This document shows positions 20,726-33,298 of a stretch of DNA of 64,000 nucleotides, piece by piece. The notes below the pieces were generated by a model. The model ran no database searches. It worked only from the letters and a program-made list of their open reading frames with translations, and was not told the origin of the DNA. The number at the start of each line of letters is the position of its first letter. The stretch's first letter is position 1. A program made the translations under genes and the position numbers. Source of the stretch: Salvator merianae (Eukaryota; Chordata; Lepidosauria; Squamata; Teiidae); the NCBI GenBank assembly GCA_003586115.2, contig QVOM02000126.1:5071667-5135666 (forward strand). Reading direction: 5' to 3'.

Positions 20726-21154
20726 GGGCCTTTTCACACTTTCCACTAGTGTGCATCAGGGACACCCACTAGTGAAGTGCTTCCGCATTTCACAGAGGCT
20801 CTAGTGATCAGGAGCGGACTACAGATGCTCCTGATCGCTACCTGCTGTGGAGCACAAAATCGTGCTCTACAGCTGGACTGGGAGCAGCTGCAATGCTCCC
20901 AGTACGTTGCGCTTGCACCCGCTTCTGGGTGTGAATGCAGAGTGGTATGGTGCGGCACGGCTGTGGCTGCAGCTACGCCATCACATGGCATTGCCAGTCA
21001 CCATGGCAGTTTCTCAGCTGCTGTCATGACGCAGGAAACCAGCGTTCACACTGCAAATGCTAGTAGCCTGCTGCCGGTCTTTTCTAAGACCTCGCAGTTC
21101 AGATAGTTGCCACGCTGCAAGGTCTGTTCTACAATGAAAAGTGCAAAAAGGCCC
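20726..21154. mobile_element. Harbinger-type element, 429 bp, with TAA duplication
   Basis: The left end is GGGCCTTTTCACACTTTCC and the right end GAAAAGTGCAAAAAGGCCC. TAA at 20723-20725 is repeated at 21155-21157. The interior is the reverse complement of the 12305 copy (GTGGAGCACAAAATCGTGCT, TGGGAGCAGCTGCAATGCTC). No coding capacity. Confidence 0.85.
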
Positions 21155-21157
21155 TAA

Positions 21158-21630
21158 GCCTACTTTATCAGATGTATGGAATGAAGTGCCTAGAGACAGA
21201 CACATATAAGCAAGCTGTGTGTGTGAATAGCAATAGAAATGCAAAACTATGAGTGTGGTGATAAGGCAAGATGTTATGTATTAATTACAGTATTGTCCTG
21301 TCGCACCAGACAGTGAGAATTCCCAGCCCCAATCAATCAGCATGCAACAGGCTACAAATGGCAGATGGTCTTTACTATTTGCAGCAATAAAGCTTGTACA
21401 GGACAGTTTTGTTTACTAAATCCGGAGAAGCAGCCGAGCAAGGTCAAATTCAGGCAGGAGTCAGTCAAGAAGCCAGGGTTAGTCAGTCTGAGTGAAGTAT
21501 CCACAAGCATGGGAATTGCTCACAGGACAGGTTGCCAGCAACACCCAATGCAGGTTCTTCCTGGCTTTTTATCCCTCAGGATCAGACTCAGAATTCAACA
21601 GGTAGGGAGGGTGTGGGCAGCATTCTTTCA
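21158..21630. other. No recognisable feature
   Basis: I see nothing I can name. Confidence 0.45.
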
Positions 21631-21643
21631 TCTTTTGTTGTAG

Positions 21644-21952
21644 GAGGCACGGTGGCGCAGAAGGCTAAGGCACTGATCTTTCAATAGGAGGATCGGAGTT
21701 CAAGGCCCCTGTCTGCCGTGTAGAGGGGATGAGCACCCTCTACTGGCCTCTAGCTCCAGCCAACCTAGCTGTTCGAAAGCAAGTAATTGCAAGTAGATAA
21801 ATAGGGAGTATCACATTGTGTGATGCGGAAGATAGACAGATGTGAGCCTTCGGGTGAAAAATAACCTTGTAAGCCGCTTTGAGTCAGCTTCGGCCGAGAA
21901 AAGTGGGGTATAAAAACCAAATTCTCCTCCTCCTCCTCCTCCTCCTTCTTCT
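21644..21952 (+). mobile_element. Sauria-type tRNA-derived SINE with 13-bp target duplication
   Basis: The head GGAGGCACGGTGGCGCAG and B-box-like GGAGTTCAAGGCCCC are tRNA-derived. The 3' part CTTGTAAGCCGCTTTGAGTC, GCTTCGGCCGAGAAAAG and GGGGTATAAA is the LINE-like tail, ending in (TCC/TTC)n. TCTTTTGTTGTAG is repeated exactly at 21631-21643 and 21953-21965. Sauria SINEs are known from squamate reptiles, so this is the best organism marker here. Confidence 0.85.
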
Positions 21953-21965
21953 TCTTTTGTTGTAG

Positions 21966-22629
21966 TCTTAAAGCCCTAAGCCTTTTAAACTTCTCCTGTC
22001 TCTGCTGGCTAGGGAGAGGTCTCTCCACCGTTGGGCTATTGGAAGACGCAGGTCCTGGAGAGTCTGTTCCACTAGGGTCAGGGTCACTGTGTCCTGGTGC
22101 CCTGGCCTCATCTGAGGATTCCATGGAATCAGCTTCCACTGGTGCAGGAAGGGTATGACAAGTATTTGAAATGAGCTTATGTAGATTTTAGAGAAACTTT
22201 TGTCACCTTCTGCCATCTTTAGGAGTGATGCATTTCCTTCCTCACTCCTTTCTCTTCTCCTTGCGATTTGGACGTGACTGCTCCATCTACAAGAATGTCT
22301 CATCGGGTCCTTTGTGTGGTTCTCTCTCTCTCTCTTTGCATGAGTCACTGGTTTCCTCTTACTATTTTCACTTCAAGTTTATAGCAGCAATTTGTGAGAA
22401 GAGTGGAAGTGAGTGCCATGAAGCTAAAACATAAATAATGTGGATATGCTTAGAGTTACTGAACTTTAAATTGTGGCAAGGCATAGTCTTATGACACTTC
22501 AAAAGAAGAGTTTTGATCTGGCTAATTTTTATAGGGTTTAGCTCCTGGATATATCTGAGCCTGTATCTCCAGATCGACTAGAACCTGTCCTGTGCTTTTG
22601 GCTTGCTTATCAGATCTTAAAATCCCTGG
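21966..22629. other. No recognisable feature
   Basis: A 124-codon minus-strand frame ends in the SINE and is not recognisable. I see nothing else. Confidence 0.4.
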
Positions 22630-23010
22630 CCACTGCCAGAAGGCAGGAGTCAGTCCTGGACTCTTACCTCATCAGCTGGCTGTTTGCATTCTTTTTCCTG
22701 TTCCAAAATACCTGGATGTTAGCAAGTACCCACCCACTTCCTTTTCTTCTTCTTCTTCTTCTTCTTCTTCTTCTTCTTCTTCTTCTTCTTCTTCTTCTTC
22801 TTCTTCTTCTTCTTCTTCTTCTTCTTCTTCTTCTTCTTTTTACTGCATTTGCTAGCATCCAGGTATTTTGGAAGAGGAACGATAATGCAAAGACCCAGCA
22901 GATAGGGGTAAGGAATCAGAATTCTGGGGAATCTGGCATTGGTGCTGGATTTCTCATAATAGCAATGTTACGGGATATCGGCTCAACATCCCAGAATTAT
23001 ATTGGGATTG
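22630..23010. mobile_element. MITE of the GGCTGCATCCAGACA group, loop expanded by TTC repeats
   Basis: CCAAAATACCTGGATGTTAG (22703-22725) pairs with the inverse arm at 22849-22871 (23 bp, one mismatch). Downstream ATAATGCAAAGACCCAGCAG, GGATTTCTCATAATAGCAAT and ATATTGGGATTGTTGAAT match the copy at 51965-52330. Ends are approximate. Confidence 0.6.
22744..22838. repeat. (TTC)n microsatellite, about 31 units
   Basis: Uninterrupted TTC (GAA on the other strand) run of about 95 bp lying in the loop of an inverted repeat. Confidence 0.95.
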
Positions 23011-23097
23011 TTGAATAGGATTGTTTCACCAATTCCTGAAATCTGCCCAAGCTCATGTTCGTTACTTCCATGACACCATCTGTCCGTCTCATCTTCT

Positions 23098-23300
23098 GCT
23101 GTGGTACTGCCTCCAGAGTGGCGAGACAGGTAGGATGCCTCTAAAGGCCATTGGCAAGGAGTCCAGAGCAGATGAAGATTTTGCCTTTGTCTTCTGCTTG
23201 AGAATGCCCCGGAGCAATTGGTGGGACACTGTGTGAGGCAGGATGTTGGACTAGATATGGCCTGATCCAGCAGGGCTCTTATTATGTTCTCATGTCCCCT
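23098..23300 (+). mobile_element. CR1 LINE 3' untranslated tail
   Basis: GACAGGTAGGATGCCTCTAA, GAGAATGCCCCGGAGCAATT and GATCCAGCAGGGCTCTTATT mark the CR1 3' end; only the last 200 bp are present. Confidence 0.8.
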
Positions 23301-24040
23301 TCTTCTCTTGCTTCAATTTTCCCAGCACCAGGGCCTTTCTCAGTGCTTCTTGTCTTCTCACTGTATGGTCAAAAGTATTTGAGCTCCACCTTCAGAATTT
23401 GTCCTTCCAATGAACAGTCAGGGTTGAGTTCCTTTAGTATTGACTGATTTGACCTCCTTGCAGTCCACTAAGTAGAAAACAGTAAAACAATTGTAAAAAC
23501 AATTGTAAAAACAAGTGGCTTTCGACATGGCCCGAGAAACTACCCACTGTTCATGCCTGTGGAGAGATTTTTCTAGAACCTGGGTGCCATTACTGAGAAT
23601 GTTCTCCCTGTAGTCCCTGCTCCTCAAACCTCCTCTAAAGATGGAACGACAAGGAGATTCTCCCCAGAAGATCTTAACTGTCAGGCAGATCTATATGGGA
23701 TCCCAAATATTTTGGGCCCAAGCCATTCAGGGCTTTAAAAGTGACTGGAGTTCATCTGTCTGGTGTAACCCAAGGCTGGGAAAGGCCATAGAACAGTCAT
23801 AAAGCCCTCCTGCAGCCCAGCCGCAAGCTGACATCAGCTGCCCCAGTGTGGTTCCCAACTGGGCCTTACAACTGCTGAGCCTGGTCCTGCTTCCAGATGT
23901 TACTGAATTGCAGGCGTCACATACTCCAATCTTGGCCAACGGCAAGGAACACTGAGAATTGTTTAGCAGCAATCTGGAGAGTCATGTGTTATTCACTTAT
24001 GGTGAAGATTCCATACCTGATGGTGTAGAATTGATTCCAC
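23301..24040. other. Decayed interspersed repeat, unclassified
   Basis: Around 23630-23800, phrases such as GGGATCCCAAATATTTTGGG and CAGGGCTTTAAAAGTGACTG resemble a dispersed repeat also hinted at 14380-14560. No gene seen. Confidence 0.35.
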
Positions 24041-24043
24041 TTA

Positions 24044-24315
24044 GGGCCTTTTTACACTTTCCACCATTTGCACTGTGAGGTCTTAGACCATACCATCAGC
24101 AGGCTACCAGCAGGCTACCTGTGCTGCTCTGTGTTCACACCCGAAAGATGGCGTGAACACAGTGTACTGGGAGCAGTCTAGCTGCTCCTGGTACAGCTGT
24201 GGAGCACGATTTTGTGCTCCACAGCAAGTAGAGATCGCCAGGGCCTCCATGTGGTATGGAAGCACTGCACTAGTGGGTGTCCCAACGTTCACAAGTTGAA
24301 AGTGTGAAAAGACCC
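24044..24315. mobile_element. Harbinger-type element, 272 bp
   Basis: The left end is GGGCCTTTTTACACTTTCC and the right end AAAGTGTGAAAAGACCC. Flanks TTA (24041-24043) and TCA (24316-24318) differ by one base. The interior GTGTACTGGGAGCAGTCTAG and GTGGAGCACGATTTTGTGCT matches the 12305 subfamily with an internal deletion. Confidence 0.75.
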
Positions 24316-24318
24316 TCA

Positions 24319-24661
24319 GACTGTCTGCCAGTACTGTCTACCCTGTTTCCAGGTCATGTATTATTAAAGGAACATGGCCTTACATTAGAGCTTTTTTTAT
24401 TAAGCACTTACTGTTTTTCATCTAATATTTTAATGCTGTTTTAAATTTTATGTGTTCTTTAATATACCTGTTTGTTGTGAGCTCTGCAGAAAACTTGGTT
24501 ATTAGGAAGCTATGCAAATATATTGAGTCTGGCGAATAATTGGTAGACTCTTCTTTATGCCTTATTGTATGGGCCAGTGGTTGAATCTAGAGACTTGCCC
24601 AGAGTGCCAAGGGCCTTGGCCGTAAGCTGTTTAATAGGCATTATGAACTCATTATCACCTT
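24319..24661. other. No clear feature; possible LINE tail
   Basis: AT-rich with TTGTTGTGAGCTCTGCAGAA near 24472, weakly like a LINE 3' tail. Nothing firm. Confidence 0.35.
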
Positions 24662-24948
24662 ATACATAAGAACATAAGGGAAGCCTTGCTAGATCAGGCC
24701 ATGACCTGTCTAGTCCACCATCCTGTTTCACACAGTGGCCCACCAATTGCTTCTGGGCATTCTCAAGCAGAAGGCAAAGGCAAAACTTTCACTGGCTCTT
24801 GACTCCGTGCAAATGGCTTTTAGAGGCATTCTGCCTGTCTCTCCACTTAGTACCTAGGTATCCATTCTAGTAGCCATTGATACATCTGACCTCCATGAAT
24901 CTGTCCAATCTGTTCTTAAAACTATCCAGGCTGATTACTGTCATTGCT
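24662..24948 (-). mobile_element. CR1 LINE 3' end
   Basis: ACATAAGAACATAAGGGAAG, CACACAGTGGCCCACCAATT and CCTCCATGAATCTGTCCAAT are the antisense CR1 3' untranslated region and the last codons of ORF2. Confidence 0.8.
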
Positions 24949-24989
24949 CAATTGTCAAAAAACATGCATAAAAGAGTCCATGTAGTTAA

Positions 24990-25135
24990 TAGGGGCAGGT
25001 TTGCACTTTCCTGGCTAGAATGGTCTCCGGAGACCATTTGAGGCCGGTGTACTTTGGAATGGCTGTGTCCATTTGCACACTGGATGCAGCTACATTCCTG
25101 CCTAATAGTGGCATGTGTGTGAATGGCCACATACA
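24990..25135. mobile_element. Fragment resembling a Harbinger-type element
   Basis: GGGCAGGTTTGCACTTTCCT opens a stretch with the small palindrome GGTCTCCGGAGACC and ends near GTGTGTGAATGGCC. Terminal repeats are poor. Confidence 0.4.
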
Positions 25136-26387
<1,252 letters not shown>

Positions 26388-26674
26388 TAAGCCTCTTGGA
26401 TTGCTTGGTTTAGGGAGCAATCATCTGTGTTCTTTGATTCTGAGAATTTAGCCTGGAATAGAGAAGAGACAGAACAAGAAATGAAACAATTTCATTACTC
26501 AATGTAATTTTGGCATCAATGGAACTGAGCTTGAAGAAAGGGAGGCAGGCAGAACCACTGGTCGCATTGTCCGTGGACTTCTTGGCTGAGTTCCCTGCTC
26601 CTGAGCTACTTAGAGTGTCCCTACATTATCCAATTCCCATCCATTCCCAAAAGAGGAGCAGCATATGAGCCTTT

Positions 26675-27210
26675 GGCCCTTTCCGCACTGGCATGTGGTG
26701 TTCTGCACAAGATGAACTGCCCCAGCCTGAAACAATACTCCCAACCCAGACTGGAATGGGTTGTCTCTGGAGAAGGACAAGTCTCACCCTCTGCCTCCAG
26801 AGAGCCCTCAGAGGCAGCACCAAGGCTCTGAAGGTTGAGAATAGAAGTTTCCAGCCTTCAGAACTTCCAGCTTGGCCAGTTTTGTAGTAAATCCACTTCA
26901 AGCAGTGCTTCCAGAAGCACCACCAAAATGGTCCCCTGTGGTATACTAGACCATGGAGGCGTGCTATCTGCATATTTCTGTGGTCTGATATACAAGCACT
27001 GGGCCAGTTGTAGACCTCTTTAAAGAGGTCTACATTTATACTGGACTAAGGCACCATTTTTGGTGTCCTAGCCTAGTTCATGCTTCATCCAGTGTGGATG
27101 AAGTGGGATGGGGAGGGGCAGGGCCTCTGCTGTTCTGCATTTGTGCAGATGGCAGAAGCCTAGACCAGGGCATGATCCGGTCTACAGCCAGCCTACTGAG
27201 GAAAGTCCCT
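26675..27210. mobile_element. Harbinger-type element, about 535 bp
   Basis: The left end is GGCCCTTTCCGCACTGG. The interior has CTCTGGAGAAGGACAAG, AAGGCACCATTTTTGGTGTC and GGGATGGGGAGGGGCAGGGC, like 9131, 11448 and 46016. The right end GGAAAGTCCC then TTA is degenerate. Confidence 0.55.
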
Positions 27211-27544
27211 TAGAGGCTTAAAGATGGTAGCTGCCACATGCTAGTGTTCCCATCTCACCCCCAATCCACATTAATCTACATAGGATTAGAGTTGGGATGA
27301 GAACTCTAGCTCCCACGTGCTACCCCATTTAAATTGCTTTTGAGCAGCTTCTTTAAAATGCAGCCCTAGAGATGTGCCTGAGCTCTGTGACTCATTACTC
27401 AGGCTTCAAAGGGAATCTGCTATCCCATTATGCTTTTTCTTGCTTGCTTATTTTGAAAGGGGTGCAAATCTCCATTAGCTGCTCCTTATATTTTGAAGGT
27501 TAGGACATGGAAACTGCCTGGCAGAGGGAAGGGGCTCAGAAGTA

Positions 27545-27795
27545 GAAGATGCTGGGCCATGTGGTTGTACTACTACCTTCAGTAGCAAAAGGGGTGGGCA
27601 CCCAGGATAGGGCCTTCTCAGTGATGGCTCCTAGACTGTAGAATAGTCTCCCCCCTGAGGTGTGTCATGCACCTTCACCTTACATGTTTAGGAAAGCAGT
27701 GAAGATGCACCTCTTTGTCCTGGCAGCTTTCCTCCCCATTTTTAGACACTGTTATTGTTTTAGTATGTTCATTTTATATTAGTTTTTAATGTTGT
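27545..27795 (+). mobile_element. L2-like LINE C-terminus and 3' end
   Basis: The + strand encodes RAFSVMAPRLWNSLPPEV with small decay, then MFRKAVKMHLFVLAAF and a stop, the typical end of L2-type ORF2 (WNSLP and the final K-HLF segment). It is 5' truncated. Confidence 0.75.
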
Positions 27796-28040
27796 ATTTA
27801 ATGCTAATGCTAATAATGTGTGTATGGGGAGACTGGTGGATGAAAGTTCCACTAGCATAACCGGACTTAGGTGCTGCCCTTGAGTTTGCAGTACCACAGT
27901 GTCCCAGAGAAACAGGCCAGCAGGTTAATAATCTGAGAGAAGAATATATTTGGAAAGTTGAAAATGATGGCACTGGAGAAAGGACATATATAGGCATTTG
28001 CTGGAAATTACAGGCAGAAGGGTATAATGAGACAGGCCAT

Positions 28041-28620
28041 GGAGAGCTTTAAGAACCTAAGAATATAACAAATGCCTCACTGGCCCATCTGGTCTAGCAG
28101 CCTGATCTCACAGTGGCCAAATAGCTGCATAAGGAAGACTACCAGCAGAACGCGTGCAAGCAGCTTGCTTTGCTCACAGTCTCCCAGAAGCTGGCCTTTA
28201 GAGGTATAAGAACATAGCCAGTGGCCCACTGGATTGGACCCATGGCCCATCTAGTCCAGCAGTCTGCTCAAGCGTTGACTAACCTGCTGCACAAGGAAAC
28301 CCAACAGCAGAACACACTGCTTGCCCTGCTCACAGTCTCCCAGCAGCTGGCCTTTGGAGACAGACTACTCCTACTGCCATCAGGGCTAATAGCCATTGAT
28401 TGTCCTGACAGCCATGAATATAAGACCATAAGAAATGCTCCACTTCATTGGACCCAGCCTAGCAATCTGTTCTCCCAGTGGCCTAACAGCTGCACAAGGA
28501 AGCCCACCAGCAGGACAGAAGCACACAGCTTGCTCTGCTTGCAGTTTCCTAGCTACTGGCCTTCAGAAGCAGACCACCTCCAATTACCCTCAGGGCTTTG
28601 AAGATCTTCTCAAAGCCCTG
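28041..28620 (-). mobile_element. Three CR1 3' tails in a row, same orientation
   Basis: Tail starts are near 28050 (AGAACCTAAGAATATAAC), 28207 (ATAAGAACATAGCCAGTGGC) and 28425 (TAAGACCATAAGAAATGCTC). Each is followed by the subfamily 3' untranslated sequence (CCAGCAG/CAGTGGC, CACAAGGAA, CACAGTCTCCCAGCAGCTGG). This suggests repeated insertion of one subfamily next to its own tails. Confidence 0.75.
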
Positions 28621-28916
28621 TTATAAGGAACTGCAGCATTTTTTAAAGTGAGTATTTGCTGTCTTCCTACAGTAGCTATCCCTGGTTGCTGAAATCCAGA
28701 TGTTGTATCACATCCCCCATCATCTCTGACTATTGACAATCCAGGCTGGGTTTGACAGGAGCCATGTTTGAGAACTTCTGCGAGGTGCAATGCTGCTCCA
28801 GTTGCCCTGCTGGGAAAGTGAATCTGTGGTCCTATAGTTCCCTCTTGGATTTTGGCTCCTGTTGCTCCCAGCCAACCTGGCCAGTGGTCCATGTTAAGGC
28901 TGGTGTCCAAAACATT

Positions 28917-29797
28917 GGGCCTGTTTGCACTTCCCATGCTAGAATGGGCTAATTAGCCCATTTTAGCATGGAACAGACCCCATTGTGCAGACACCGCCTG
29001 CACAATGGGGCCTGAAAACTTGTCTTAGGCTGGATAATGGCGTTCGCGAGTGTGAATGCCATTATCCATTCCTGATGCTTGCCATGACAGCATCCGGCAA
29101 GCGTCCGGTCGCTGCCATGGCAACCGCAGCAGTTACACGCGCGCGCAAGCGAGGTGGGCAATGGGGCCTGATCACTCCAATGAGGCCGGGCAGGCCTGAT
29201 CAGGGCACCACGGGCCCAATTGGGAAGGCCCGATTGCGCTCTGGAGGGAAGATGCCCAGTGCACACGTGCGAGCCGTGTCATCGCCATGTGCGCTGCGAG
29301 GGCTTCCTGGTTGCCATGGCAGTGGCCTGCCGCCTACCGGCCATTGCCGCAGCGGTTGCCCTTCGTGCCCACAATCAGGCACCGAAATGCTGAATGGGGA
29401 GCAGCACAGCCCCATCCGGCATCCCTGGCCCGATCGCGACGGTGTGGGCCTGACTGGGGTTTCGTGCGGGCCCAAATGGGCCCGCACAAAGGGGTAGGCC
29501 CCATTGCCCATCATGCATTGCATGATCGTGAGATCATGCATGCATCATGGGTGGGCTGATTGCCCAGAAGATGGCCGCCTCAGTTGTAGACACGATAGGT
29601 GCGAACGAATCCTCACCTGAAGCTCACTTTAAGCTTCAGGTGAGGATTTAGACACCTTTTTACTTGTCTGGTTGTAGGGTTGTAGGGATCGGCAGCAGAT
29701 GAGGTCTGCTGCCAGTCGCGACAGCCGTCCTTTGGTGCGAATGCACTTGTCTAGTGAGCGTTCCTGACGCTCACTAGTTACAAGTGTGAACAGGCCC
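28917..29797. mobile_element. Long CpG-rich Harbinger-type element, 881 bp
   Basis: The left end is GGGCCTGTTTGCACTTCCC and the right end ACAAGTGTGAACAGGCCC. Flanks are ATT and TTT. It shares order and motifs with 42603 and 56182: GCTAATTAGCCCATT near the left end, CAGACCCCATTGTGCAGACA, CCGCTGCCATGGC, GGGCCCAATTGGG and a terminal CTAGTGAGCGTTCCTGACGC hairpin. It is rich in CG dinucleotides and has no transposase frame. Confidence 0.8.
29608..29648. repeat. Perfect 17-bp hairpin inside the long Harbinger-type element
   Basis: AATCCTCACCTGAAGCT at 29608-29624 and its exact inverse at 29632-29648, with a 7-base spacer. Confidence 0.9.
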
Positions 29798-30416
29798 TTT
29801 TAGAAGAGCCTCAGTTCACTGCTTTTACCTTACAGTAGGAATAGGGAGTGGTTCGTCATTAACTGTTTAAAATCACAGTTGGCAGGCCTCTGCAGTTGTC
29901 TATCTAAAAATGCTCATGGTGATGTACATCTTGGAGCAGTACATGCACAGAGCTATACACCACAGAGGAGAATATATTTTACCTAATGCATTTTAAAAAG
30001 ACTATTCAGAGAGCCCATTGCAAAGCTGAAATGTCCTTTGTAATCACAAGTAAAACTTACACAGAATAGAACAGCAGCATGACATAAATTTAATCCTTAT
30101 GCTTCCCCCCAGACATTTGGAAGGCCCCTAGAGCTTTCTTGGTGTTTGAGGAGCTGCACAATGCTAAGCTTTTTATGGGCACATTGCACAGGAAAATTTC
30201 ATGTCTGTGTATTGTCAGGCCGTGTATTCCATTTCTCTCTTTTTAAAGCAGTGGATGCTTGAAAGTATACCCGGAGCGTCGCTTAAACTGAACGCTACAA
30301 GGCAGCAATATAAATCCTTCTTGTAGCAAAGGAGTCTGCCACTATTATTTGCTTTAGAGCGTTTCATAACCATTTTGTTACCATAAATGCTGAACAAAAC
30401 AAGGTGTAAATCATAG

Positions 30417-30740
<324 letters not shown>

Positions 30741-31495
30741 TAACTTTGCAATATGGACGGGGATTTTAAAAATTCACCTTCCAAAATTTGCAGGCATTCT
30801 TACTTGAAGTTTTCTAAGTGGAAAATATTTCTCTAAGTGCACATTTCAGCCTAAAAATGAGTACATTAGATAGAATTGTGTGGGCAAATAGATTGAGAGT
30901 GAGACATTTTGAATGCACTGAACGGCTGAATGTAATAAAGCTTGACAAATGGCAGTTTTGTTGAAAGTTCAGATTTTCGGAGCATATTGCAGAAATCGTT
31001 TAGTGAGTTTTCTGAAAATGCAGCACAAAAAGAACATTTAGAGTTGGCGAATGTGCTTATCGGAGTTCAAAGTTCATCACTTTAGCAAAAGCTGACCGGA
31101 TTCAACTTTGCTGTCCACCACAATTAGTCATGGTGGAGTCTTCCAATACCTCAGGCTGAGAAGAGTTGGTCCTGCCACCTGCTATTCTAATCCACCTTTA
31201 CCAGGCATTGAACTTGAGCTTATGCTTGACTGCATAGTGGTCTGAATCCTGCAGTTCCTCACTTAAAGTGTCTCTTCAGACTCCTAGAAAAATCCTTCTG
31301 TGACCTCTTCAGCAGTCTGCTTGAGATTCTGCTTACCTGTCCTTTCTCCTGTGTTCCAAGGCTCTTAAGTCAAATCTCCAGAAGCAGGTCATTCAAAACT
31401 GGTTATGAGATCCAGTTACTATCATCCTTTTATTTTCAGACACTTAACCAGCAAGGATATTGAACTCACACACTCACATACACACTTTTTTGTTA

Positions 31496-31596
31496 GGGTG
31501 ACCTGTCTGGGGGCTGCCATAGCCTGCACCAGTGGGTAGATGGCAGGTTCCTATTCTGAAATATAATCTAGAATGAGACCTAGTGCAGAAAGGGCC
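31496..31596. mobile_element. Fragment of a Harbinger-type foldback
   Basis: The right part, CTGAAATATAATCTAGAATG and AGTGCAGAAAGGGCC, matches the right arm of 36889-37021. The left end is not a match. It abuts the next element at the shared TTA (31597-31599). Confidence 0.5.
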
Positions 31597-31599
31597 TTA

Positions 31600-32144
31600 G
31601 GACCTATCCGCACTTACCTCTTAGGGCCTTTCTGCACTTTCTACCTTAGAATGGGATTATTATAGTCCAGCTGCTCCTGGTATAGCCACAGCTATACCAG
31701 GAGCAGCTGGACTATAATTATCCCATGCTAAGGTAGAAAGTGCAGAAGGGCCCTTAGTGAGTGCCAGTGTGCTCGCTGATTCCCAGAAGTTGCCGCAGGC
31801 TCCCCCGAAGCCATTCAGTGACTAGCTTGCTCCAGGATGTTGTGTCCACACCCTCTTCTGGGTGCGTCACAGTGAGTGAGAGTAGAGGTGTGACTGCGAC
31901 TGCAGCTGCCCGGTCATGCACAGCATCCAGATTGCCATGGCAATGTCCTACCACATACTGGATGTTGCCGCAGACATTGCCATGGTGATCTAGTCTATCC
32001 TGCCCTGGCTATCCACAGTTCGAGTACTGCTGGCCTGGGACAGGGCTTTTCTAGTACTTGTAGATGGCCACTGCCGCACTGGGTTTTTACCAGCCTAGTA
32101 TGGTATTGTATTACCATTCTAGGTTGGTAAGTGCGAACAGGCCC
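31600..32144. mobile_element. Harbinger-type element hosting a nested foldback
   Basis: The left end is GGACCTATCCGCACTTACC and the right end AAGTGCGAACAGGCCC. The interior CACCCTCTTCTGGGTGCGTC and the right-side palindrome CCTAGTATGGTATTG...TACCATTCTAGGTTGG match 44258-44632. A 130-bp foldback sits in it at 31624-31753. Confidence 0.75.
31624..31753. mobile_element. Near-perfect foldback MITE, 130 bp, with TTA duplication
   Basis: GGGCCTTTCTGCACTTTCTA to GCTCCTGGTATAG is mirrored by CTATACCAGGAGC to TAGAAAGTGCAGAAGGGCCC. TTA at 31621-31623 is repeated at 31754-31756. The related element at 44258 has an uninterrupted TTAG at the matching site, which shows the pre-insertion state. Confidence 0.9.
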
Positions 32145-32380
32145 TCCCTTTCTGCAGGATGAAAGTGAGGCTTTCTATGTCCATCTCACCCAGCCTGTAC
32201 CACCCCACAGTGTCAAATCATGTGTGGCTTCTGGGAACTGGGCACTGAAGTTCATATAACTGGCTTGAAATAACTAAACAGCTATTTGGCTGTAGGCTGA
32301 GTAAATTATTTCAGTCTCTTTTGTGCCCTGTCTATAGACTGACTGATTAGACATGATCGAACAGTTGATCCCAGACTTTG
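32145..32380. other. No recognisable feature
   Basis: I see nothing I can name. Confidence 0.4.
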
Positions 32381-32742
32381 CGGCTGTCTGCACTTTGTAC
32401 TGGTGAGTGTCTCCACACTCTGTAGAGGCCTTACGACCAGGAGCAGCAAAATGGTGCTCTCGATCACAACTAGCTGTGGAGCACAAATTAATGTTCCACT
32501 ACATGATTGTGCCTGCACAATGCGAAGTGCTGCTGGTCACTATGGCAGTGGCCAGACGCTTCCTGGATGCTGTCATGGTATGGATCCAGCAAGGCTACCA
32601 GTATTCACACTGTGAACACTGATAACCTGCTTATGGTAAGTACTATAGCCATACAGTGCAGACAGTGTCCGCACTGCGTAGTCAATACCACTGTAGAACA
32701 GGAAAATTATCCTGTTCCATGGTGGTAAGTGCGAAAACACCC
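32381..32742. mobile_element. Harbinger-type element, about 360 bp
   Basis: The left end is decayed (CGGCTGTCTGCACTTTG); the right end GGTAAGTGCGAAAACACCC is clear. The interior has CTAGCTGTGGAGCACAAATT, TGGCAGTGGCCAGACGC and the palindrome CAGGAAAATTATCCTG. Flanks are TTG and TTT. Confidence 0.65.
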
Positions 32743-33251
32743 TTTGTGTCTCTTGCTGATGTATACCAAGAACTAAATAAACAGAGCACCATTTTCTATA
32801 CATACAAAACTTACTGAAAAAGGAAATATAAAGAGCAAACTAAGCAGAGGAAGAACACAATGCTTATTTCAAAAGCTGTATAATATAGAATAGTGTCTGG
32901 TATTTCCCATCCTCCTTGTTTTATTGACTTGTATTTAATTGACCATATCAATCTTGAGTTTCTACCTTGGAAAATGAACTTTGGGATTAATTTATCCACG
33001 ACTTCAAGGTTTGTTTGTTCTTTTTAGAAATAGATATTGGTAGTGTTTGTATACAGTATAATAATTTTGGAATGATCTTCATTTTTGTAATGGCAATTCT
33101 TCCTAACATTGAGAAGTATTTCTTATTCCTTTTCTTCACGTCTTTTAAAATATTTTTTATTAAAGAAGTAAAATTTATTTCTTCTAATATATTGTGATTT
33201 CATGTTGTCTTAGCACCTAAGCATTTTTAAGAATACTATTTTAGTTTTGAT

Positions 33252-33254
<3 letters not shown>

Positions 33255-33297
<43 letters not shown>
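33255..33297. repeat. (ATA)n microsatellite
   Basis: About 14 ATA/TAA units in AT-rich intron. Confidence 0.95.

Positions 33298-33298
<1 letters not shown>

Noticed and set aside
22592..23018. Long Ser, Leu or Arg runs in predicted peptides
   Set aside because: They are translations of the TTC microsatellite.
28920..29800. CpG island promoter
   Set aside because: The CG richness is explained by a transposon bounded by terminal repeats; no independent promoter sign.
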